A stretch of DNA of 64,000 nt from Adiantum capillus-veneris (GCA_014529385.2 CM043966.1:42815537-42879536), one strand, 5' to 3'. Numbered from the stretch's first letter, positions 10,850-22,206 are shown. The notes: generated by a model from the sequence alone, not told the origin. Program-made: numbers and translations.

Positions 10850-11279
10850 TAACATGTAGATCGTGGGTCTGCGACGTCAAAAGCTATGATCTATCATGAT
10901 TTGTTTACATCAATGCATAGAGCTCTTACCTGTGGTTGCAACGCAATAGACGACACTGCAATGAGTCAACAGACAAGGGAGATAGAAGCAGGAGAAGGAG
11001 AGAAGTGAGCATCGTAAGCTCACGCTGTGTATTTCTCATCCAAAAACTTAATAATGACTTTACAAAAGTAGCTTTTATACCTTAGCCAAGGTTTCTTTGG
11101 TAAAAAATTAATTATATGGGAGCTCTAACTAAGGATAAATTGATACAATCTGGAAGCTTATACCTCCGGCTCATAGATTACAATATCCACTTGTCAAATA
11201 AGAGTTACAACATTCCCGATTTATCAAAAGAATAAGTGTTTTTACAATAAAGCTCTTGAAAAATGCTACATGGGTTAGC
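10850..11279 (-). repeat. 3' LTR of gypsy D, part 1 (interrupted by copia C)
   Basis: This stretch and 24043-24059 are the two halves of one LTR split by copia C; the target duplication TTAGC flanks the insertion. On the minus strand the reconstituted end begins TGTTAGCAGC and is preceded by a purine tract (24060-24075 in plus coordinates). A minus-strand core promoter lies at 11073-11091. The other boundary, near 10850, is a guess. Confidence 0.55.
11073..11091 (-). promoter_or_regulatory. Putative LTR core promoter (TATAAAAG with upstream CCTTAGCCAAGG)
   Basis: On the minus strand the sequence reads CCTTGGCTAAGG-box complement then TATAAAAG. The same pairing of a CCTTAGCCAAG element and TATAAAAG occurs at 36992-37010, 24761-24783 and 32171-32193 in other LTR families. 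Function is inferred. Confidence 0.5.
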
Positions 11280-11466
11280 TATTGGGTTAAAGGCCAGTGT
11301 GCCTGGCTGCCCATTGTTCAGCCGCCCATGTACATCCATTCTTTTACTCATTCATAATAACTATACTTATAACTGCACATTGCAGTGTGAGTACCGCCCC
11401 GCCACACACGGTGTCTATCTCCTTCTTCGTGCTTGCTCTCTGCGTGTGTGCTCTCCGATCCCAACA
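11280..11466 (+). repeat. 5' LTR of copia C
   Basis: The 187-bp LTR ends in CCCAACA. Its first two bases are TA where the 3' copy has the canonical TG, an apparent G-to-A change. The primer site follows two bases later. Confidence 0.9.
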
Positions 11467-11468
11467 AG

Positions 11469-11480
11469 TGGTATCAGAGC
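11469..11480 (+). promoter_or_regulatory. Primer-binding site, initiator tRNA-Met type
   Basis: TGGTATCAGAGC is the standard plant copia primer site, complementary to the 3' end of initiator tRNA-Met. It lies 3 bases inside the 5' LTR. Confidence 0.9.
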
Positions 11481-12639
11481 TTGGTAGTGAGAGCATTGAG
11501 AGCTTCATTATCGTTGTTGAGTGTGCTGAAAATTGCTGCTGCTTTATTGCCGATTTCTTGTTTCGCGCACGTGCACATTTCTAAAGAGCAGAAGGTTTTC
11601 CCGAGCTTGGAGTTGGGAGGTTCAACACTCCGCGAGTGTTTTCAGCAGGTGTCCTGTGTCCTGGAGTTTAACCCCCCTTTAGGAGCCATTCCTGCCATCA
11701 AAAACCCCATCTGAGCTACAGACTAGGAGCTGCGTTTTTTCAGCTCTCTTTGGTAGTTTTTAGTTGCAGAGCTTCCATAGCCATTACATGTGCCATTGTT
11801 GGAGTGTCTTCCACTTACGTGAGCCATGGATCATTTGAGAGTGTGTAGCCTCTTCTTGGAGTGGCCTCATACACACAAATAGAGTGGGAGTTTGGCGGCA
11901 TTGTCTTCTTCGACTATATGTACAAGTGCAGGTGCAGGTACAACTACAGGTACAGGTTACAGGGAGCTTTGGATACAGGTTTCTTCTTGGTTACAAAACA
12001 TGTATTTTGATTGCGGGACAACCATGTATATGGTTGTGGTTCGAGAGGGAGCTTCTACTTTTCTGGGTAGTCAGTTTATGCGTGTTCTTGAGCTACAAGT
12101 TTACATCATCTATGTATGTTGATGGATGTGGATATGGAAGTTTGACAGACACTCTTTATGCATGATATTGTGGAGATTGGGTTCACTTATACATAGAGCG
12201 GGTTTGCTCTTGCTTGCAGTGTTGTGGTTTGAGTATAGACAGGTACTTGGTTGACAGTAGAGATTGGGTTTCGTTGAGCTTGTGCATTGGTTATATGCTC
12301 ATTTGGATCCATTTATGCTCACAAATTTGTGTAAACTTGGTCACCTTATGTCTCTATTGTGGTTATTCATCCATGGAGTATGTTTATGCCTCTATGGCAG
12401 CTCATTGTTGATGCATTTTGTCGCACAATTTGCCTAGGCCGGTTGAGTTACAGGTGTCACAGGTTTATGCATTCATTTGTGGATTTCTACATACGTTTTT
12501 TGACCATATTATGGGCTGATTTATACTCTATGCATTTGCTCTTTGATTGAGCAGCAGGTGTTGTTAGATTTGCAGCACTACTTTGTTGTGGCAGTTTGTT
12601 GGTTGGCTACAAGTTTCTCATTATTGCATTCTTGTTGTA
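11481..12639 (+). other. Long untranslated leader of copia C
   Basis: About 1.16 kb separates the primer site from the gag start, long for copia. It contains a short imperfect repeat of GTGCAGGTACAACTACAGGTAC near 11920-11960. ORFs here (for example 11884-12165) have no recognisable domain and I do not call them genes. Confidence 0.55.
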
Positions 12640-12819
12640 ATGGGCACTAAAGAGGACACAATTTTCAATATTGAGAAATTAGATGGTGTTAATTTCTCAT
12701 ATTGGAAAGATCAGATTTGGGATGTCTTGGTGTAGAAGAAACAGATTCGACCTCTAAAGTTGCAAGGTGTTAAGCCAGAGAACATGGAGAGGGATGATTG
12801 GGAGGAGTTGGATGAGATG
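12640..12819 (+). pseudogene. Copia C gag, N-terminal part
   Basis: The ATG at 12640 opens MGTKEDTIFNIEKLDGVNFS and continues with YWKDQIWDVLV, the conserved start of copia Gag. A TAG at 12733-12735 stands where the family has Gln, which fits CAG to TAG. Reading runs into the B target site at Asp-Glu-Met, and the same frame resumes right after B at 19922. The start was chosen because it immediately precedes the conserved motif. Confidence 0.85.
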
Positions 12820-13092
12820 TGTCATAAAATATAATATCTAACTTTACCAAACGATTTTCTCATATTAAACTGATCATTTAGTGTGGGAGAATAAACGGGA
12901 ACAAGAGTTAGAATAGAGACATGTGCTTCTAGACCTGTCTCAACACGGGATCAAAAGGAGAGATGGTTGCATCTCAATAGGGGTCCAAAAGTAGATAGTC
13001 TATCAAAGAGCAATGTGCAACTAATGAAGCTTAAAAGACTTAGGGTTAGCTTCATTAAAGACCTCCAATGGTTAGTGTTAAAAGTCCTTTGA

Positions 13093-13310
13093 CCTTAAGC
13101 AAACTAGGGCTAAGCTTGAGGTGGGAACCCAACCTAAACTTAAGCAAGCTAGGGATGTGCTTGAGGTGGGAACCTTAAGCAAGCTAGGGCCGTGCTTGAG
13201 GTGGGAACCCGACCTAAACTTAAGCAAGCTAGGGCTGTGCTTGAGGTGGGAACCCGACCTAAACTTAAGCAAGCTAGGGATGTGCATGAGGTGGGAACTC
13301 CACCTAAGGT
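13093..13310 (+). repeat. 45-bp minisatellite in the B LTR
   Basis: Five tandem units starting CTTAAGCAAGCTAGGG begin at 13093, 13139, 13174, 13219 and 13264. Spacing is 45-46 bp except one shortened 35-bp unit. The 3' LTR has the same array at about 18471-18687. Confidence 0.9.
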
Positions 13311-14337
13311 GCTTGTCATGCTTGATGACTAAGGTACTTGAGGTACTTGTCACATTTAATGAGGAAGTTGCTTGAGAAGCTTCCTATGCATGGGGGGTAA
13401 GATTCTTGAGTCAAAAAGAGAACCTACACACTTAATGAGGAAGTTGCTTGAGAAAGTTCCTATGCATAAAAATCTCAAAGTTAGGGGAATTCTAAAAGAG
13501 CACATGGGACACATGTCAGACTCTCACTAAGCTTAACCACATGGTGTGCTTGAATGCTATTGGTTGGGCTAAAGAGGGGTCCAATGAGATTCTAGTTCCA
13601 TCCAACAAATATCTAGATATTTTCAAGCTCTCTCTCTCTCTCTCTCTAAGGGGTAAGGAGGACACTTGTCAAAAGACTACCCATGTACTTGATTGCATGC
13701 TACATGTGATTGGCTAGGGGGAGAAGGGTCCAATGAGCTTGCAACATGTGGAAAGGTTGCAACTCGCCCCAAGCAAGCAAGGGGGGTGCTAGGGGGATAT
13801 ACACCACACACACACTCATTTTGGGAGGCCATTCTCACTTGGTGAAAGTTGAGGAACTCCACCTCCTTCTCCAAGCGTGTGAGGAGTGAGAGCCTACACC
13901 AACACTCTTGGCTATGGAATGCAAATCCAACCAAGAGTCATGCTTCAATGGTTAAGCTTGCCATCTTCTCCATCTTCATTACTATGCTATTATGTATGCT
14001 AACAAGAAGAGTAATGATAAGTGAGGAACTATTTCTTTCTCCTATGGAATGTTTCTTCTTCCTCTTCCCTATCCTCATTCCCTGCTAGCTCTCTCCACCT
14101 TCGAAGGTGTTTGAGGCCTTGGGACTGAGGCCTGGGATAGTTAACGCTTTCTTCAAGTTTATGTTATGCTTGTGATACATGAAGCTTTCCATCTTCATTG
14201 CATCACCTAGGTTACAAGGAACACAAAGATTGTATTGTACCAAGTCTCTCTTGATGGGAGAAACTATAATACAAATGCCTATTGGAAGGGGGACCGGCTC
14301 CATATGAATCCGCTCCTCAACTATTGTCATATCCTCT

Positions 14338-14340
<3 letters not shown>

Positions 14341-14379
<39 letters not shown>
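14341..14379. repeat. (CT)n tract in B 5' LTR
   Basis: About 19 CT units. The homologous tract in the 3' LTR (19711-19762) is longer, which explains much of the LTR length difference. Confidence 0.95.
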
Positions 14380-14382
<3 letters not shown>

Positions 14383-14536
14383 AAGTATTGTTCATGCCAA
14401 GTTAACTAAGTACCATGTTTATGTTGCTACCATCAATGAAGTTCAACCGCTATGCTCACAAAGAATCTCTCAAAAGTGCTTCACCTAATTTCCTAATTCC
14501 GCTACTCTTAAAGTTCATAGGCAATTTTCATTACAT

Positions 14537-14548
14537 TGGTATCAGAGC
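14537..14548 (+). promoter_or_regulatory. Primer-binding site of B, initiator tRNA-Met type
   Basis: TGGTATCAGAGC starts 2 bases after the LTR end. Chromoviruses commonly use initiator tRNA-Met, which agrees with the protein evidence. Confidence 0.9.
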
Positions 14549-14983
14549 ATTTGGTTTCTCTTTTCTTGCTTAAGAAGAGAGGTCCTTAAGTAGCCTATTA
14601 ATAGTTGACTTTGTTAATTATATTAGGGAAAGTGGGACTGGGATCTATTATCGGTTTTGTTGAGCCCACTATGTGGGATATGGTGCACACCTCGGGAGCT
14701 TTGGTCTTAATAATGGAGTCGTTTTAGACTTGCCTATGGCTTTACCATTATTGAGCCATAAGAAGTCCGAAAGGAGCTATCCCTCGACAACTTCGCTATG
14801 TTAAACTCACTCCACTACTCTCTATAATTAACCAATTCGAGCCGTGGGTGTAGATACTTAAGTGCCTATTTTCAAAGGCTAAGAGGAGTAGCAACTAAGG
14901 TTTTGAATTGCTAAAGCATACACTTAGTAAACACATAAGTTTAACTAACATGGTTGACAATAACCAAGAGAGTAGAATGAACA

Positions 14984-16200
14984 TTGATAGCTTTTGCTTT
15001 TGCACATGAAAGTGCTAATGATGATGCCCCCATGTTTGTTAATTATCTTGTCACTAGGTTGCAACAAGCTATGGGCAACCCTGCTTTGCAAGCTGAAGTT
15101 ACTCAACAACTTCGTGCTTACGGGATTTTCTTTCCTCTCCAAGAGGAGAGAGAGCTTAGGAGGCCTCTTGATGAGACCCCCAAAAGAAGACTCTCTCCCA
15201 TACGAGAGGAGGAATCCAAAGATCAAGAAAGTAATGAATCCCTAAATTCCTTCGAAGATGTAGCCACAAAGAAGGCGGACTAAACGATCACCAACTCCTC
15301 CCAAGAGGAAACGGTTAACCCATAGTCCTTGTCCTCGTCACTTCAAAAAGGAAGAGAGGAAACAAAGGAAGAAAAGGGCAAAAAAGAGGTCACCCTCTTC
15401 TCCTTCTTCTTTACCTTCCTTCTCTACCGATGAAAGCTATGGCTATTCTCCTAGAGAATACAAGAGGGGAGGACATTGCAAATCTTACTCTGCATGGCGA
15501 AGGTCACAAAAGTTAAAGAATTTCAAAGAGGGAGGAAAGAGTATCTCTTTTCTCACCTATGATGGCACCTTTGGTGCTACCGATAAAGTATTGGCCTTCA
15601 TCCAACAATTTGATGCGGCCTTTGGAGACGAGGGCTTCACGGAGTCCTCCAAGCTACACCATGTAGCTATGCACTTCCAAAAATCGGCTCATCAATGGTA
15701 AGCTAGCCTTCGTGGCAACGGCAAAGCCCCAAAGACATGGAAAATTCTACGAGTTTCCATCATGAAGCAATTCCTTGCAAGTGATGCAAAGGACAAAGTG
15801 CTTACAAAATGGTGAAGTTTAAAGCTTCTCTGTCATGAGTCTATCCACAAATATAAGTTTTGGGATTTACATCTCAAGGCTATTGTCTTTCAAAAGCAAC
15901 AATTCTGTGCAGGATTATCCAAAGAGATGGCCAAGTATGTCAACTCTTAACGGCCTGGTTCTATCACCAAAGTAATCCACCACACCATGGTTGCTTTGCA
16001 CATCAATTTCCAACAAGGGGTTGGACGGAATGTCAAGCCCATGGAAAATAAAGACAAAAGTGATGCCAAGAGGAAAACCAATGCCCAAAATTCTTACCAA
16101 GGCTATTCCAACAACAACAACAATCGATCCAAGGAGAAAGGAGTTTACAAAGGTGAATATAAACTCTCAACTCTCTCCTAAAGAGCTAGAAGCTTTTCAT
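14984..16200 (+). pseudogene. B gag (capsid region)
   Basis: An open frame at 14984-15283 (99 aa) starts an N-terminal region with VNYLVTRLQQAMGNPALQ, a pattern common ahead of chromovirus capsids. Interrupted frames at 15540-15990 read ATDKVLAFIQQFDAAFGDEG, HHVAMHFQKSAHQW and LSKEMAKYVNS, following the Retrotrans_gag capsid order. Then comes an Asn/Lys-rich linker. At least four stops or frame changes break it. It leads into the zinc knuckle and protease. Confidence 0.8.
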
Positions 16201-16689
16201 AAGGACCACAAATGTTTAAAGTGTGGGGAGCAAGGCCATGGTTATCGTCCTTGCCCCAAGAGAATTGCCCGCAATGAGACTTCTAGAGCCTCTATGTTTG
16301 AAACTCCAAAAGAGGATGCTCATTGCCAAGGATTTCTCCTTTCCTATGCTTGGGGAAAGATGCAAGAGTATGATGCCTTTATTTTGTTTGACCCTAGTTC
16401 AACTCACAACTTCATATCCACAGAGCTGACCACTAAGCTAGGCATACAAGCCCACAAGATGGGAGATGCATTGAAAGCCAATGGAGTTATCAAGGGACAA
16501 TACATCTCGATTAATTCCTTAATTGGAAAATTAAGACTTCATGTCCAAAGCTATGTGGACAAAAAAGATTTCTTCATCTCCCCTCTCAAACATGAGAATG
16601 TTATCGTTAGGACACCAGTGGTTTACAATACAAATGTCGTGTATGAATCCCATACTTCTCATTATGCGGGGCAAAGAGGGATTCCATAG
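15991..16689 (+). CDS. B zinc knuckle and aspartic protease (open frame)
   Basis: This 232-aa open frame has a basic linker, a CCHC knuckle CLKCGEQGHGYRPC (C-x2-C-x4-H-x4-C, about 16213-16254), and a retropepsin of the chromovirus type whose active-site loop reads LFDPSSTHNFIS. The usual triad is Asp-Ser/Thr/Pro-Gly; here the third position is Ser rather than Gly, so activity is doubtful. The start ATG is not meaningful, since the frame continues a broken gag. Reading ends at 16689 where RT would be expected. Confidence 0.8.
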   Translation: MLCTSISNKGLDGMSSPWKIKTKVMPRGKPMPKILTKAIPTTTTIDPRRKEFTKVNINSQLSPKELEAFHKDHKCLKCGEQGHGYRPCPKRIARNETSRASMFETPKEDAHCQGFLLSYAWGKMQEYDAFILFDPSSTHNFISTELTTKLGIQAHKMGDALKANGVIKGQYISINSLIGKLRLHVQSYVDKKDFFISPLKHENVIVRTPVVYNTNVVYESHTSHYAGQRGIP

Positions 16690-17820
16690 TCTACTCTTCG
16701 AGGAGTAGAAATGTATTTTTGTTGGTCTACCATGAAAAGTAAACATACAAGAGTATGTTTCAAAATGCGTGGCATCCCAAAAGTTGAAATTTGAGTGAGC
16801 GAAGCAACTTGGATTGTTTTAGTCGACAGGCCTAACAAGAAAACACACTCTATGCCTGTCAAAAAGACTATGCACATCAAATGGCAACCCTCTTTAGATC
16901 TCAAATTTTCAAACATCATGGATTTCCAACATCCATAGTGTCGGACAAAGATCCTAGAATGACCAGTAATTGCTAGAAGGGTCTCTTTGAGAATCTAGGA
17001 AGTAGATTAAATTTCTCTTTCAGCCTATCATCCACAAACGGATGACCAAAGTGAAATCAGTAACCTAACGATTCTTGATCTGTTAAAAGCCTATGTCATG
17101 AAAGTAGATCAATGTTCTCAATGTGAGAAGTATCTACCTCTTATATAGTATGTGTACAATGACATTGGACATAATTCTATGGGGAAAGCACCTTTCGAGG
17201 TTAAAGAGGGAAGATCCAAAAGTCCCTTACTACTTAAAGTACATGGAAAGATCTTCACTGCTGATGAATATAGCCAAGACTCACAAGAATCTTGTGCAAA
17301 GATTAAAGAGGTTACATCCATCTCAAAGCAAAGGCAAAAAGGGCTACTACTAATAAGCACAAAAGAGCCTTAGCCTTTAAGGAAAATGATTGGGTCTTGC
17401 TAAAGTTTCACAAGGCTCATCTGAGGCATGCTACGGGCAAGAGTCCTGTGGAACACCAAGAGTATGATGCTAAACTAGCAAAAAGATACTATGGTCCTTA
17501 AAATTCTTAAGCCAGTCAATGAGATGGCTTATCAATTGACGTTGTCCAACCATTGGCTCATGCACAATGTTTTCCATGAGAACCTACATAAGCCTCACAA
17601 AGGAGCGCCATCAAAAGAAGCAATAGTTGCAGACCCTCCAAAAATCGAAGAACAAGAAGAAGTACTTCAATCTAAGTCCATCCTACGACATGAAGATAAG
17701 GTATTAAGAAACGGTAAGATTATCTGACGATATCTTATTAAGTTAAAGAATTATCCTTTTAAAGATGTTAAATGGATGCAAGGAACCTAGCTTAAGGATA
17801 ATATGAACCTTGTTAATGCT
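16690..17820 (+). pseudogene. B integrase remnant with chromodomain-like tail
   Basis: Shortly after the protease, broken frames show integrase: DRPNKKTHSMPVKKT, then AYHPQTDDQSE, which contains the glutamate of the D,D-35-E triad (family form YHPQTDGQTE). Farther on come the GPR-like region (KILKPVNEMAYQLTL, VFHENLHKPHKG) and a chromodomain-like end (EEVLQSKSILRHEDKVLRNG, then RYLIKLKNYPFKDVKWM). RT, RNase H and the first catalytic Asp segment are absent. The tail places B among chromoviruses. Confidence 0.8.
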
Positions 17821-18195
17821 TACAATGTTGCACTAGAGTAAGCATATGAAAATGCATTTTAAATGAAAAATGTTTTTGTCCTATAAGACTAGTTCTCTTT
17901 TTATTGTTCACAAATTTAAAAGTATGCATGCTTAGAATCATGTTTGTGGTGACGACGTCTCCCAAACACCAAGTAGAACTTGTCACTCTACTTTGGAAGT
18001 ATGATATGGACTAAAGAGCAGACATGCTTGTGGCAGCTACGTCTCCCAAGCACCAAATGGACTAGTCATCCATCTTGGAATGATGTTCTAGGGAGAAAAG
18101 GGATCCTCTACCCACTAAGAAACATGTACTAATGACTAGGCTTTATCTTCTCTACCTCATAGTTGAGGACGACTATGATTCCAATAGAGAGGTAA
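17821..18195 (+). other. B 3' untranslated region and purine tract
   Basis: No coding signal. Purine-rich AATAGAGAGGTAA (18183-18195) immediately precedes the 3' LTR and is the likely polypurine tract. Confidence 0.7.
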
Positions 18196-19707
18196 TGTCA
18201 TAAAATATAATATCTAACTTTACCAAATGGTTTTCTCATATTAAACTGATCAGTTAATGTGGGAGAATAAGCGGGAACAAGAGTTAGAATAGAGACATGT
18301 GCTTCTAGACCCGTCTCAACACGGGACCAAAAGGAGAGATGGTTGCATCTCAATAGGGGTCCAAAAGTAGATAGTCTATCAAAGAGCAATGTGCAACTAA
18401 TGAAGCTTAAAAGACCTTAGGGTTAGCTTCATTAAAGACCTCCAATGGTTAGTGTTAAAAGTCCTTTGACCTTAAGCAAACTAGGATTGAGCTTGAGGTG
18501 GGAACCCGACCTAAACTTAAGCAAGCTAGGGTTGTGCTTGAGGTGGGAACCTTAAGCAAGCTAGGGCCGTGCTTGAGGTGGGAACCCGACCTAAACTTAA
18601 GCAAGCCAGGGCCGTGCTTGAGGTGGGAACCCGACCTAAACTTAAGAAAGCTAGGGATGTGCATGAGGTGGGAACTCCACCTAAGGTGTTTGTCATGCTT
18701 GATGACTAAGGTACTTGAGATACTTGTCACATTTAATGAGGAAGTTGCTTGAGAAGCTTCCTATGCATGGGGGGTAAGATTCTTGAGTCAAAAAGAGAAC
18801 CTACACACTTAATGAGGAAGTTGCTTGAGAAAGTTCCTATGCATAAAAATCTCAAAGTTAGGGGAATTCTAAAAGAGCACATGGGACACATGTCAGACTC
18901 TCACTAAGCTTAACCACATGGTGTGCTTGAATGCTATTGGTTGGGCTAAAGAGGGGTCCAATGAGATTCTAGTTCCATCCAAAAAATATCTAGATATTTT
19001 CAAGCTCTCTCTCTCTCTAAGGGGTAAGAAGGACACTTGTCAAAAGACTACCCATGTACTTGACTACATGCTGCATGTGATTGGCTAGGGGAGAAGGGTC
19101 CAATGAGCTTGCAACATGTGGAAAGGTTGCAACTCGCCCCAAGCAAGCAAGGGGGGTGCTAGGGGGATATACACCACACACACACTCATTTTGGGAGGCC
19201 ATTCTCACTTGGTGAAAGTTGAGGAACTCCACCTCCTTCTCCAAGCTTGTGAGGAGTGAGAGCCTACACCAACACTCTTGGCTATGGAATGCAAATCCAA
19301 CCAAGAGTCATGCTTCAATGGTTAAGCTTGCCATTTTCTCCATCTTCATTACTATGCTATTATGTATGCTAACAAGAAGAGTAATGATAAGTGAGGAACT
19401 ATTTCTTTCTCCTATGGAATGTTTCTTCTTCCTCTTCCCTATCCTCATTCCCTGCTAGCTCTCTCCACCTTCGAAGGTGTTTGAGGCCTTGGGACTGAGG
19501 CTTGGGATAGTTAATGCCTTCTTCAAGTTTATGTTATGCTTGTGATACATAAAGCTTTCCATCTTCATTGCATCACCTAGGTTACAAGGAACACAAAGAT
19601 TGTATTGTACCAAGTCTCTCTTGATGGAAGAAACTATAATACAAATGCCTATTGGAGGGGGGACCGGCTCCATATGAATCCGGTCCTCAACTATTGTCAT
19701 GTTCTCT

Positions 19708-19766
<59 letters not shown>

Positions 19767-19919
19767 AAGTATTGTTCATGCCAAGTTAACTAAGTACCAT
19801 GTTTATGTTGCTACCATCAATTAAGTTCAGCTGCTATGCTCACAAAGAATCTCTCAAAAGTGCTTCACCTAATTTCCTAATTCCGCTACTCTCAAAATTC
19901 ATATGCAATTTCCATTACA
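18196..19919 (+). repeat. 3' LTR of chromovirus B
   Basis: Aligns with 12820-14535 over its whole length and ends in the same TTACA. The ORFs inside (for example 19219-19458) match ORFs in the 5' LTR and are not genes. Confidence 0.93.
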
Positions 19920-21520
19920 AGATGTGCAGGTCTACCATTAGGATTTCCCTTTCAAAGTCTGTTAATCACAATGTGAAAGAGGCACAGGGTGGAGCTTATG
20001 AGCTATGGCAGTGGATTTGGGATATGCATGATAAGCATTCGGCTGCTTCTATGGTGTATTGGATTAAGAAGCTTATTGATTTGCGAATGGAGGAAGGTGC
20101 TTCCATGATTGCACATTTAAATGAGTTCAATACAATTTTCAGCCAACTTGCTACGCAAAAAATTACGTTTGAGGACAATGTAAAAGCTATGTTTTTACTT
20201 GTCACGTTGCCTGAGTCATGGGACACATTTAGGACAGCCATAAGTAACTCGGTTCTTGTGGATGAGTTGACAAGTACTAATGTGGAGTCTAGTCTTCTCA
20301 CGGAAGAGATTAATCGAAAGAATAATGCATGTAGTAAGTCTTCTAGTGCAATGGTTGTCAGAGGTAGGACTATGGACAAGTATAAGTCCAACAGGGGTAA
20401 ATCTAGAAGCAAGTCCCGTGCAGGCACAAGTAAAAAGGATGTGAAATGTTTTCATTGTGGTAGAAAAGACCATTTCAAAAAGGATTGCTACAAATGGAAA
20501 AGGGAAAATGGAGATGGTAAGAAGAAAGAACATGATGCTAAGGACAAGCCTAAGTCCAATGCCAACATTGAGGAGTTGAATGCAACACAGGGAGAGTGTA
20601 GCTCTCAAGATGACCATGTATGTGCTCCAACTAGTGCTACTAGTGAAGAGCTTGGTGATGTGTTGCTTGCGTCCTCTTTTGATGATGCTTTTCTTCTCAC
20701 TCATGACAGTAGTATGCCTATGGATTGGGTCATTGACAGTGGTGCTTCTTTTCATGTTATGCCTTATAGGTCATGGTTTCATGACTATGATGCTTCGAGC
20801 ACAGTAACTGTCAGGATTGCCGATGGGCGTTCTATGCAGATTCATGGCATTGGGGATATTCATTTGACTATGCCAAACTCTACTACGTTTGTCTTGCAGC
20901 ATGTGCATCATGTGTCGGCTCTTGCAAAAAGCTTGATTAGTGTGGGTCAATTGGATTCACTTGGTTTCAATGTATCTTTTGGTGATGGAGGTTGGAAGCT
21001 CACTAAGGGAATCCTTGTTTTGGTTAAAGGTGCTAAGAGGAATACATTGTATTCCCTTTGTGTAGTTAGTGTGGCTGATCACATTGTGGGGATCACTAAG
21101 CAACCTCCTACTTCTTTATGGCATCAACGTTTGGGGCATATGTCACTGAAAGGTTTGAAGTTGTTGGCACGTGCGGACTACATTCCCGTTTCAGATTTTG
21201 GTGATTTTGAGTTTTGTGAGCATTGCCTTTATGGTCGACACGCTCGATCTTCTCATAAGAAGAGTGTTCCACACAGATCTTTGGAAAATCTAGCTTTGGT
21301 GCATAGTGATGTATGTGGGCTGATGCCCAATGCTTCTCTTGGAAGTGCTATGTACTTTGTTACATTCATTGATGATGCTAAAAGGAAAGTATGGGCATAC
21401 CCCATTTGTAAGAAGGATATGGTGTTTAATGGGCATACCCCATTCGTAAGAAGGATATGGTGTTTGATGTATTCAAGCAATGGTTGGATCTTGTTGAAAA
21501 CCAATCAGGTTGTAAGTTGA
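19920..21520 (+). pseudogene. Copia C gag (rest), protease, GAG_pre-integrase and integrase start
   Basis: The open frame that runs to 21520 enters from the B LTR; the true copia part starts at 19922. It contains the UBN2-type capsid (MIAHLNEFNTIFSQLATQ, LPESWDTFRTAI), a CCHC knuckle CFHCGRKDHFKKDC, a protease with an intact WVIDSGASFHVMP active site, the zinc-binding pre-integrase segment (LWHQRLGHMSLKGLKLL ... CEHCLYG) and the first catalytic Asp of integrase (LVHSDVCG). A 38-bp tandem duplication at 21393-21468 throws the frame. Lys/Ser-rich linkers flank the knuckle. Confidence 0.92.
21393..21468 (+). repeat. 38-bp tandem duplication breaking copia C integrase
   Basis: Two copies of a unit starting GGGCATACCCCATT (21393-21430 and 21431-21468) differ at a few bases. 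Thirty-eight is not a multiple of three, so integrase shifts frame here. Confidence 0.93.
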
Positions 21521-22014
21521 AGTGCTTATGTACGGACAATGGGGGTGAATTTATGGCTCATGCTTTCACTACGTTATGTGCTGAGAAGGGTATACGGCGT
21601 GAGCTTAGTGCTCCCTATACACCTCCTCAAAATGGTGTGGCAGAGCGCATAAACAGGACTAACAGGAGTATGATTTCTATGGCTGGTTTGTCAGATGCTT
21701 TTTGGGTTGAAGCAGTTGCCACTTTTGTACATTTGATAAATTGTTCACCTAGTGTTCCTTTGGGCTTCAAAGTGCCTGAGGAGGTATGGACACGTTTGCC
21801 ACCTTCGTATGGTCATCTTCGTGTTTTTGGCTGTGAAGCTTATGTACATGTACCTAAGGCAAAACGCAGCAAATTGGATCCAAAGAGCAAGAGATGTATC
21901 TTCTTGGGTTATGGTAGCTCTGGTGAGATGGGTTATCGATTGTGGGATCCTATTGATAGGAAGATTGTGCGCAACCATGATGTTGTTTTTCATGAGGACT
22001 CTATGAACGATTGA
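21457..22014 (+). pseudogene. Copia C integrase core
   Basis: In the shifted frame the integrase continues with CTDNGGEF (second catalytic Asp) and YTPPQNGVAERINRT (catalytic Glu), then the usual VFGCEAYVHVPKAKRSKLD and CIFLGYG of the copia integrase C-terminal region. All three acidic residues are present once both frames are considered. The frame ends at 22014. The 190 bp to the RT has several stops. Confidence 0.9.
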
Positions 22015-22206
22015 GGTTCGGCGTGTGATATTTTAGGAGGATGGCCATCGGTATGATGGTCCCATGGCTGCTCGTGGGCGCCCATTGACCCTCAGGTGGG
22101 ATATTAGCCCTTGTTGGGAGATCATATAGATGTGGGACAACCAGATGCACCTCCTGCACCGGTTTTGAGGCATTCAAAGCGGCGTGCGAGACAGCCTTAG
22201 TGTTTT

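Larger units (their letters stand above)
12820..14535 (+). repeat. 5' LTR of chromovirus B
   Basis: Starts TGTCATAAAATATAATATC and ends TTCATTACA. It carries a 45-bp minisatellite near its start and a CT tract about 160 bp before its end. Confidence 0.93.
12820..19919 (+). mobile_element. Chromovirus-type gypsy element B, internally deleted, nested in copia C
   Basis: B is bounded by LTRs of 1716 and 1724 bp that differ by roughly 3% by eye, and by a perfect target duplication AGATG (12815-12819 and 19920-19924). Its 3660-bp interior has an initiator-Met primer site, gag, a zinc knuckle, a protease and then directly an integrase C-terminal half with a chromodomain-like end. Reverse transcriptase and RNase H are absent. 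The integration split the gag of C. B is therefore a deletion derivative that must have been mobilised by other copies' enzymes, or was deleted after insertion. Confidence 0.93.

Noticed and set aside
11263-11714. Cys-rich small ORFs near 11300-11700 and again at 23875-24057
   Set aside because: They are duplicate readings through the copia C LTR and its immediate downstream sequence.
13093-13310. CRISPR-like repeat array
   Set aside because: Units are contiguous 45-bp tandem repeats without unique spacers, lie inside an LTR, and the genome is eukaryotic.
19219-19458. ORFs repeated at 13849-14088 and 19219-19458
   Set aside because: They lie at equivalent positions of the two B LTRs and are not genes.
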